A stretch of DNA of 62,161 nt from Flavobacteriales bacterium (GTDB lineage Bacteria > Bacteroidota > Bacteroidia > JACJYZ01): NCBI GenBank assembly GCA_020435415.1, contig JAGQZQ010000007.1, forward strand, positions 1 through 62,161. The letters run 5' to 3'. Each line of letters starts with the position of its first letter. Within the stretch, counting starts at the first letter, position 1. Of the stretch, positions 54,912-62,161 are shown piece after piece. The notes beneath the pieces were generated by a model that worked only from the letters and a program-made list of their open reading frames with translations, searched no databases and had not been told where the DNA came from. The translations under genes were made by a program, and so were the position numbers.

Positions 54912-56075
54912 TTAACGCAACAGACCTTTGTTTTTCCAGATAAGATCCTTCAACTGACCTTTCATGATATCCGCAGATTGCAGTATCAAATCCGCATCCG
55001 AAGGAAAAGGTACGGGCTTTCTCTTGGTCTTCTCCTGCGAAGCCTTACTTAATGCCCGTAAATCACCAATGGCGATAGCTGCTGCATGGTCAAACACAGA
55101 TTCAACGGAAATGGCTTCTGTTTTGATCAGCTGTCCGCTCAGCAGATTGGTGTAGTTTATAACTCCCGTAAGTATGGCAGCTTTCGACTGCTGCGTTTCA
55201 ATGACTTTGCATTGTATGTTCACATACTTATCTACCTTGATGTCATTTCCCAGACTGTCTTTTACTACATTGCCCTTTTCATCAAGTTTATACTCCCAGC
55301 CATCTTTCACAGTGGCTTTTTCATCGTAATGCACTTCTTTTACCCTTTCCGGTGACACTTCAATATGCTTGATCTCAAGGGCAATGCTGTAGTCATAGCC
55401 GATCTTTTGTTCGGATCGGACATGATAGGTGATCCATTCCGTGTTCAACTCTGAAAGCGCAATCCGCCGGATCTCTTCATCGAACGTCGCAGGAATCAGC
55501 ACCTGACTCTTGTTGCGGATCTCAAAAAACACATAGGACATTCCGAGTTCTTTGGCTTTCCGCATCAGATCGTCGGTATCCTTGTAGTCAGGAAAATAGG
55601 ATTTTACTTTGGCCAATTCGTACCAGGCAGCCCTTGCGTCTTCTTTCTCCTTGCTGTCAAGCAACCGAACGGCATGGGTATACAGGTACTCGGCGGCATT
55701 TTTCTTTGCCTCGATCAGTTCTGCATCGTAGTTGATCTGGCTGAAACCGATGGCGTCCTTGGTGTAACTGGGTAGCGTGGAAACGGTAGACTGCCTGGCC
55801 TTGAGCCGCTCATACAGAACGTACAAGTCATTCCAACGTTGGGGGTTGCCTTCCGCTTTGAGGAAATTCACCTTATCCATGTCTTTTTGATTGGCAATGC
55901 GATACGACTCGCGTAAAACATCGATCTCCTTCATTTTTTCGGGTTTCTTCCGCAGTTTCTTGACCGATTTATGGAGGGCCATCTCATATTGGCCACGGCT
56001 AAGATACTTCCGGGAAGAGGTGCAACTTCCAAGCAAAATGAGGGAGAGGCATATAATAAGGATCCGGTGTGTCAT
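54912..56075 (-). CDS. Hypothetical lipoprotein
   Basis: 387 residues. Lipobox LLGSC at about residue 18. The middle is helical and repeat-like (ALHKSVKKLRKKPEKMKEID, SKEKEDARAAWYELAKVKS). The C-terminal half is mixed (NVVKDSLGNDIKVDKYVNI). I recognise no characterised family. It lies 15 bp upstream of the radical SAM gene in the same direction and so may share a transcript. It is divergent from the giant SprB-repeat gene, with 274 bp between starts. Confidence 0.7.
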   Translation of the reverse strand: MTHRILIICLSLILLGSCTSSRKYLSRGQYEMALHKSVKKLRKKPEKMKEIDVLRESYRIANQKDMDKVNFLKAEGNPQRWNDLYVLYERLKARQSTVSTLPSYTKDAIGFSQINYDAELIEAKKNAAEYLYTHAVRLLDSKEKEDARAAWYELAKVKSYFPDYKDTDDLMRKAKELGMSYVFFEIRNKSQVLIPATFDEEIRRIALSELNTEWITYHVRSEQKIGYDYSIALEIKHIEVSPERVKEVHYDEKATVKDGWEYKLDEKGNVVKDSLGNDIKVDKYVNIQCKVIETQQSKAAILTGVINYTNLLSGQLIKTEAISVESVFDHAAAIAIGDLRALSKASQEKTKRKPVPFPSDADLILQSADIMKGQLKDLIWKNKGLLR

Positions 56076-56349
56076 TCAGAATTTCTTTATGAGAATGGGA
56101 TCAAAGATTGCGCCATTGTGATAATAAATTGAGCGCCAGACCAAAATTAGAAAAATATCGCCCGAATCCCGGAAAGAAATCAACAATTGGAAAGAGTAAT
56201 TAACAGCCAGGGGTGGTAACGTTGCTGCCAGCCTCATTTCTTGTTAACTTCGACAGTTAGTGTCCGTGTTTATGCTGTAACAAATTCTTCCATATCGAGT
56301 ATAAATGGAGAATTTTAGAATTGATGATATTGTGCATTATCCCAATCGG

Positions 56350-59300
56350 ATGTTTTTGAAGTACCGTTTCGCCCAGCGCCTGGCATGGAGCTTAGTGGGC
56401 GTATTTCTTTCTTCACAACTGTTTGCGGCCGATTTATATTGGGTGGGTGGCAGTGGTTCCTGGCACAATCGTACCTCATGGTCCTCGCAAAGTGGTGGAA
56501 AAGGAGGCACGGGCGTTCCTACCAGTAAGGATAATGTTCATTTTGATCAGAACTCCTTTGATTCCTATTCCGATAAAGTAACTGTTCAGGGGAGAGCCGA
56601 ATGCAGATCAATAGATTGGAGTTCACTTTCTTATAAAGTGATTTTCGCCTCTGACGTCAATAGTTCGCTGTATATATATGGTGATGCCCATTTTTCGGAT
56701 AAGATCATCAACAATTTTTACGGAAGTATTCATCTTCATTCGAATAACTGGAAAAAGATGGATATGGAGGCAAACGGGATGGCGTTTCAAGGACCTGTCC
56801 TGTTTGATACACCTTCCGCAGCCAGCCCGGGGCCATTGTCTCCGGACTCTGTTTGCCCGTTTACCATCGTTACTTCATCCACCGCCGTTAGCTGTAATGG
56901 CTTCTCGGATGGGATAGCACGGGTTGATTCTCTGATCGGGGAAACAGGTCCTATTACATATGTATGGCTGTTTAACGGTTCTACAGCCGATTCACTTACC
57001 GGTCTTGGTCCCGGAACGTATACGGTGCGTGTAACGGACGTAGGAACAGGCTGTGTTCACTTTAAGTCCCAGGCGGTTACGGAACCTGCAGAGTTGGTGA
57101 TATTCGCCACGCCTCCTCCTCAGGATGCCAGCTGTTTCTCTGTTTGTGATGGGGATGGTTCGGTCACGGCTATTGATGGAACCCCGCCCTATAGTTATAC
57201 GTGGAGTAACGGATGTACTCAATCGAATTGCACAGGCTTGTGTGTGGGTAACTACACGATCACCGTGACCGATATCAACGGTTGCCAGGATAATATATCC
57301 ATAACGATTGACGAACCGGGATTACTTGTAGCCAACGAAGGAAGTAGCAATGTGCAATGTAACGCTGCTTGCGATGGAACCGCCTATGTGGCGCCAAGTG
57401 GTGGTACGACACCTTATACTTATGTGTGGACCAATGCCAGTACGCAGGATACCCTGAAGAATCTTTGTCCGGGAGCATATAGTGTAACCATAACCGATAA
57501 GAACGGTTGTCAGGCATTTGCTACACTGAACATCACCGAACCTAACCCGATGGTGACTACGCCGGCGGAGTACCATATTTCATGCGGTGGTCTTTGTGAC
57601 GGAGAAGTAGCAGTGGATGTAACGGGAGGTACCACGCCATATTCCTATTTGTGGGCACCGGGAGGTGAAACGACAGATTCATTATCTAACCTGTGTTCGG
57701 GACCGTACAGTGTTACCGTTACAGATGCTAACGGATGTACCTCTGTTGAGAATTATACCATCAACGAACCGGTTGTACTCACCTCCTCAATTACAGATAC
57801 GACCCATGTGCTTTGTAATGGCAGTTGTACAGGTGTAGCTATTGTTACTCCGGCAGGAGGTACCACGCCTTTTACTTATTTATGGAGTAATGCCCAAACG
57901 GATTCCACAGCAACAGGTTTGTGTAACGGGGCATTTGGTGTGACCATTACGGATGCCAATGGTTGTACAACAAATTCTTCGGTGACCATTACTCAGCCAA
58001 ATGCACTCTCTCAGACATTAACTCTAACAAACGCCACCTGTAACGGGGTGTGTGACGGAACCATTCTTTCATCCCCGGCCGGTGGTACCACACCTTATTC
58101 TTATTTGTGGAATAACGGCCAAACCAATGCAACAGCAACCGGGTTATGCGCCGGTGCATATTCTGTAACCGTCACCGATGCCAACGGGTGTACCATCAAC
58201 GGTGGATCCGGAATTGCGCAGCCTACGGCATTTACCGGAAGTATAACGGGCAGTTCGAATGTAACTTGTGGCGGAAGCTGTAACGGAAGTGCGACAATCG
58301 CCGTTTCCGGCGGAACCGCGTCTTACACCTATTTATGGAATGACGGCCAAACCACCCCAACAGCTACCGGATTATGTGCGGGAAATTATACGGTTACAAG
58401 TACAGATGCCAATGGATGTACGGTTAATGATGCCATTGTGATCACCGAACCACTTACACTGGTTTCAAGTATCACTGGAAGTACCAACCTGGATTGTTAT
58501 GCTGTTTGTACAGGATCTGCTACGGTTACCGCATCAGACGGAACAGCACCTTATACCTACCTTTGGAATAGCGGTCAAACTACAACAACGGCAACCGGCC
58601 TGTGCTCCGGCGCCGCATCCGTTACGGTGACCGATGCACTGGGTTGTACAAGTACATCGTCCACCAACCTGACCGAGCCTGCAACTTACAGCCTGGCTAT
58701 GAGTAAAACCGATCCTGGTTGCGGAGGCGCATGTGATGCAACGGCTACCGTAACCCCATCCGGCGGTACACCCGGTTATACCTATCTGTGGAGTAACGGT
58801 TGTACCCAGATCACCTGTATAACACTTTGCGCAGGACAGTACACCGTGACCGTAACCGATGTAAAGGCATGTACGCTGGTAGACAGCGTCACCATTCCTG
58901 TAACACCCATTCCGGCCATTGATTCCAGCACGGTTAGTGTTACCTGTAACGGGGTATGCGATGGTTCCGGAACATTCACGGCTTCTTCAGGCACACCACC
59001 TTATTCATACACATGGAATACAGGATGTACCACAGGTACCTGTACCGGATTATGTGCGGGTGCATACACCGTTACTGTCAGCGACAACACAGGGTGTACG
59101 ACTTCGGCAACATTAACTGTTCCGGGTTTTGACATAATTACAGCCAATGAAGCAATTACCGATGCTCAATGTAATGCTATTTGTGATGGAGCTGTAACGC
59201 TTGCTCCAACGGGCGGACTTGCACCTTATACTTACCTGTGGAGTGACGGATGTACTTCTATAAGTTGCTCAGGTTTCTGTCCGGGAAATGTTTCAGTTAC

Positions 59301-62161
59301 AGTTACCGATCAGAATGGTTGTACGACAACTCCAACATTTACCATTAATGTAACCAATCCGGTCGTTGTTAATACATCTTCCAATCCTGTTCAGTGCTTT
59401 GGTCAATGTGACGGAGATATCACAGCTACTCCTTCCGGTGGTTCTGCACCTTATACCTATGCGTGGACTACCGGATGTACCACGCAAACATGCACCGGTA
59501 TCTGTGTTGGAAATTATACAGTTACTGTGACCGGAAGCGGTGGATGTTTCAATACTCAAACCATCTCCGTATCTGAGCCCACGGTACTCAGTACTTCTTT
59601 CACAAGCTCTAATAACGCAACTTGTTTCGGTCAGTGTGATGGCGCTGGAACTGCAGCTGGAGCGGGTGGTACAACACCTTATTCCTATACATGGGATAAC
59701 GGGGCCACGGTAGCAGTTCTAACCGGATTATGTGCCGGTAATTATAATCTTACCGTAACAGATGCACATGGTTGTGAGGTCACAGATCTTCTGGCCATTA
59801 CCGAACCCGCGGATCTGTTAGCCAATGAATCTGCAAACAGTTCTACCTGCGGGAATGCGGATGGCGACCTCATCTCTGTCCCAACAGGCGGAACTTCTCC
59901 CTATACTTATGTATGGGATAATGGTTGTACACAGGCTACATGTAATGGCGTGGGTGCCGGATCCTATAACCTCACTGTAACAGATGCTAGTGGTTGTTCT
60001 GTTACTGCCAATGTGTTGTTGTCTGATCTTGGCGGACCTACAGGAGAAACGTTCATCAATACGCCTGCCAGTTGTAACGGTGTTTGCGATGGCACTTCCA
60101 TGGTGACCCCAATCGGAGGTGTTGCCCCTTTTACCTATGTGTGGACCGGTGGACAGACAAATGCAACGGCTACCGGCCTTTGTGCCGGTTCTTACAATGT
60201 AACCGTAACTGATAACAATGGATGCAAAAAAATAGGTGTGTCCACTGTTACTGAACCTATAGCCATATCGGCAAACCTGACCGATACCACGATGATATCA
60301 TGTAATTCTTTGTGTGATGGCACTGTGATCGTTACACCTTCAGGTGGATCGGTCCCTTACACGTATGCCTGGAGTGATGGTCAAACGGATTCAACGGCCA
60401 CGGGTTTGTGCGTCGGTTTGTACAATGTGACGGTTACTGACCTAAACGGTTGTAACACCACAGCAACTATCACAATGACTGAACCAACCGTTCTTACAGC
60501 TGACATAACGGATACCACGCATGTATCGTGTGCTGGTCAATGTACCGGTCAGACAATCGTTACACCGGGTGGAGGTACGCCACCCTTCACCTATCTCTGG
60601 GATGACGGTCAAACGGATAGTACCGCCACAGCGCTTTGTGCAGGAAATTATTCCGTTACCGTGACGGATGCAGGAACCTGCCAGACAATAGCGGCAGTTA
60701 CAATCTCCGAGCCGGTGCTGTTGACTGCCCTTGCCACGATCACCGGAGATGCCAGCTGTAACGGTGTTTGTGATGGTACAGCAACCGGAGATGGCATAGG
60801 TGGTACCAGTCCGTACACCTACCTCTGGAGCAACGGACAAACCACCAAGAATGCCAGTGGTTTTTGCGCGGGTAATATCACTGTTACGGTAACAGATGCC
60901 AACGGATGTACCGCCACAAATACAGCGGTGGTTTCCGAACCCGTGATTTTGGGATCATCCATCACCAACTCGGTGAATAATGTTTGTTTCGGGGATTGTG
61001 CCGGAATTGCATCAGTAACGCCAACCGGCGGTACTATTCCTTATAGTTATTTGTGGAGTAACGGTCAGACGGACTCGACCTCTACAGGCCTTTGTTCCGG
61101 AACATCTCTGGTAACCATTACGGATGCCAATAGCTGTACTAAACTGGATTCCGTTATCATTACCGAGCCTACAGAACTTGTGGCGGATTCCGGTGTGGTG
61201 AATTCCGCATGTGGATCCTGTAATGGTATTGGAATAGCAGTGCCAGGTGGGGGTACAGGCCCTTATACCTATCTATGGTCAAGTGGATGTACCTCGGGAA
61301 CGTGTTTCAGCCTGTGCGCCGGCGCCTACGATCTGACCGTAACGGATGCCAACGGTTGTACAGCAACAAATACGGTTCTGGTGTCCAATACCGGCGGACC
61401 TACCAATGGTAATGCAGTATTAACTGCAGCATCGTGTAATGGAGTATGTGATGGGATGGCAGTTCTAAGTCCGACAGGTGGTACCGGGCCTTATACCTAC
61501 ATGTGGAATGACGCTTCCGGTCAGACTACCGCAACCGCAACCGGCCTTTGTGCGGGCAATTATATTGTTAGTATTACTGATAGCAAAGGTTGTTTGCTTC
61601 CCGTGTCCGTTACGATTAATCAACCAGGAACACTGGCCTCTTCTTTCACGGATTCATTGTATGTGGATTGTAATGGGAATTGTACGGGCTTAGCAGTACT
61701 GACCCCAAGCGGAGGCACATCCCCGTATGCCTTTGTATGGGATGATGGCCAGACCGACAGCACGGCAACAGGTCTTTGTGCAGGTGTGATAGGTGTAACA
61801 GTAACAGATGCCAACGGCTGCCAGACGACCAACAGCATAACGATCACCGAACCGGCCAGCCTGATCCCAAGTATCGCATCAAGTGTGAACCTGTCTTGTA
61901 ATGGAGTATGTGTTGGTACCGCAGAAGCAGCAGGCGCAGGCGGTACCTTGCCATACAGCTATGTTTGGAGTGACGGTCAGACCGATAGCGTGGCAACCGG
62001 CCTGTGTGCAGGAAACTATGATGTGACACTGACCGATGCTAACGGATGTGCTGCCCAGACCTCTGTTACAATTACTGAACCGAATTCACTGGCAGGAAAC
62101 AGTTCAACTGTAGCCTCTACGTGCGGTGTGTGTGACGGAAGTGTATCCGTGGCGCCAAGTG
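56350..62161 (+). CDS. Giant SprB-repeat surface protein (3' end outside window)
   Basis: At least 1937 residues, still open at the right edge. ATG at 56350 gives a signal peptide (KYRFAQRLAWSLVG, then FLSSQLFAA); an ATG at 56305 would add 15 residues. The mature start ADLYWVGGSGSWHN is typical of gliding-type adhesins. From about 56900 come roughly 23 SprB-type repeats of about 75 residues, each with a TxxYxW core, 'GLCAGNYTVTVTDANGC' near the end and a 'CNGxCDG' pair at the start. SprB-like proteins are exported by T9SS and moved along the surface in gliding bacteria. Whether this one has the C-terminal sorting domain lies outside the window. Confidence 0.9.
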   Translation, partial: MFLKYRFAQRLAWSLVGVFLSSQLFAADLYWVGGSGSWHNRTSWSSQSGGKGGTGVPTSKDNVHFDQNSFDSYSDKVTVQGRAECRSIDWSSLSYKVIFASDVNSSLYIYGDAHFSDKIINNFYGSIHLHSNNWKKMDMEANGMAFQGPVLFDTPSAASPGPLSPDSVCPFTIVTSSTAVSCNGFSDGIARVDSLIGETGPITYVWLFNGSTADSLTGLGPGTYTVRVTDVGTGCVHFKSQAVTEPAELVIFATPPPQDASCFSVCDGDGSVTAIDGTPPYSYTWSNGCTQSNCTGLCVGNYTITVTDINGCQDNISITIDEPGLLVANEGSSNVQCNAACDGTAYVAPSGGTTPYTYVWTNASTQDTLKNLCPGAYSVTITDKNGCQAFATLNITEPNPMVTTPAEYHISCGGLCDGEVAVDVTGGTTPYSYLWAPGGETTDSLSNLCSGPYSVTVTDANGCTSVENYTINEPVVLTSSITDTTHVLCNGSCTGVAIVTPAGGTTPFTYLWSNAQTDSTATGLCNGAFGVTITDANGCTTNSSVTITQPNALSQTLTLTNATCNGVCDGTILSSPAGGTTPYSYLWNNGQTNATATGLCAGAYSVTVTDANGCTINGGSGIAQPTAFTGSITGSSNVTCGGSCNGSATIAVSGGTASYTYLWNDGQTTPTATGLCAGNYTVTSTDANGCTVNDAIVITEPLTLVSSITGSTNLDCYAVCTGSATVTASDGTAPYTYLWNSGQTTTTATGLCSGAASVTVTDALGCTSTSSTNLTEPATYSLAMSKTDPGCGGACDATATVTPSGGTPGYTYLWSNGCTQITCITLCAGQYTVTVTDVKACTLVDSVTIPVTPIPAIDSSTVSVTCNGVCDGSGTFTASSGTPPYSYTWNTGCTTGTCTGLCAGAYTVTVSDNTGCTTSATLTVPGFDIITANEAITDAQCNAICDGAVTLAPTGGLAPYTYLWSDGCTSISCSGFCPGNVSVTVTDQNGCTTTPTFTINVTNPVVVNTSSNPVQCFGQCDGDITATPSGGSAPYTYAWTTGCTTQTCTGICVGNYTVTVTGSGGCFNTQTISVSEPTVLSTSFTSSNNATCFGQCDGAGTAAGAGGTTPYSYTWDNGATVAVLTGLCAGNYNLTVTDAHGCEVTDLLAITEPADLLANESANSSTCGNADGDLISVPTGGTSPYTYVWDNGCTQATCNGVGAGSYNLTVTDASGCSVTANVLLSDLGGPTGETFINTPASCNGVCDGTSMVTPIGGVAPFTYVWTGGQTNATATGLCAGSYNVTVTDNNGCKKIGVSTVTEPIAISANLTDTTMISCNSLCDGTVIVTPSGGSVPYTYAWSDGQTDSTATGLCVGLYNVTVTDLNGCNTTATITMTEPTVLTADITDTTHVSCAGQCTGQTIVTPGGGTPPFTYLWDDGQTDSTATALCAGNYSVTVTDAGTCQTIAAVTISEPVLLTALATITGDASCNGVCDGTATGDGIGGTSPYTYLWSNGQTTKNASGFCAGNITVTVTDANGCTATNTAVVSEPVILGSSITNSVNNVCFGDCAGIASVTPTGGTIPYSYLWSNGQTDSTSTGLCSGTSLVTITDANSCTKLDSVIITEPTELVADSGVVNSACGSCNGIGIAVPGGGTGPYTYLWSSGCTSGTCFSLCAGAYDLTVTDANGCTATNTVLVSNTGGPTNGNAVLTAASCNGVCDGMAVLSPTGGTGPYTYMWNDASGQTTATATGLCAGNYIVSITDSKGCLLPVSVTINQPGTLASSFTDSLYVDCNGNCTGLAVLTPSGGTSPYAFVWDDGQTDSTATGLCAGVIGVTVTDANGCQTTNSITITEPASLIPSIASSVNLSCNGVCVGTAEAAGAGGTLPYSYVWSDGQTDSVATGLCAGNYDVTLTDANGCAAQTSVTITEPNSLAGNSSTVASTCGVCDGSVSVAPS
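56900..62161 (+). repeat. Array of about 23 SprB repeats, period about 227 bp
   Basis: Successive Trp codons of the repeat core occur near 56970, 57195, 57425, 57650, 57885, 58110 and so on to about 61970, with a mean spacing of about 227 bp. Nucleotide copies have diverged although the amino-acid motif is kept. Two forms are visible: one with an extra Cys pair (W-x-x-G-C-T-x3-C) and one with G-Q-T in that place. Confidence 0.85.

Overview
The window comes from a member of the Bacteroidota, most likely a Flavobacteriales-like lineage. Evidence: an Alternative Complex III plus cytochrome oxidase operon placed between infB and ruvB-queG, secreted proteins with C-terminal type IX secretion (T9SS) sorting domains, a giant SprB-repeat surface protein, and several promoters with the phylum's -7 element TAnnTTTG. 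Lineage is inferred from gene content and order only.

Layout. 1-2501 is the 3' part of infB, followed by a small SPOR-like protein on the opposite strand. 3254-14482 is one respiratory operon: actA-F (quinol:cytochrome c/oxidase oxidoreductase) followed by coxB and coxA; no oxidase subunit III is present here. ruvB and queG follow with a one-base overlap. 16512-17552 is a small defence-like patch: a HEPN-like ORF and a toxin-antitoxin pair whose RelE/ParE toxin is cut short. 17870-24283 is a tripartite RND efflux operon. 24340-30482 holds a secreted beta-helix protein, an intact higBA toxin-antitoxin pair with a near-perfect palindromic operator, and a secreted metzincin-like protease split by a frameshift.

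30483-34930 is the most rearranged part: nested inverted repeats, a 122-bp tandem repeat, ubiX whose 3' end lies in that repeat, gene fragments, a VapBC pair with a frameshifted toxin, and an IS1380-family element. 34933-37276 has a hypothetical protein and a secreted subtilisin. 37440-40100 is an adenosylcobalamin-dependent ribonucleotide reductase (nrdJ). 40840-48351 contains a membrane protein, a DEAD-box helicase, a hemerythrin-like protein, pdxH, a lipoprotein, a pirin and gdhA; kbl follows. 49755-53856 is a translation/nucleotide cluster (rplM-rpsI-rpsB-tsf, then pyrH and frr). A radical SAM/SPASM protein and a large lipoprotein run leftward, and a giant SprB-repeat ORF starts at about 56350 and runs off the right edge.

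The most interesting unexplained signal is a pair of related, highly structured intergenic elements (about 26284-26466 and 44290-44455). They share two conserved hairpins and a closing end pair, and some of these arms compete for the same partner. Other notable points are the two subclasses of Cys-rich SprB repeats, the number of toxin-antitoxin modules in different states of decay, and two frameshifts that could be real decay or assembly errors. No tRNA, rRNA or CRISPR array was recognised.
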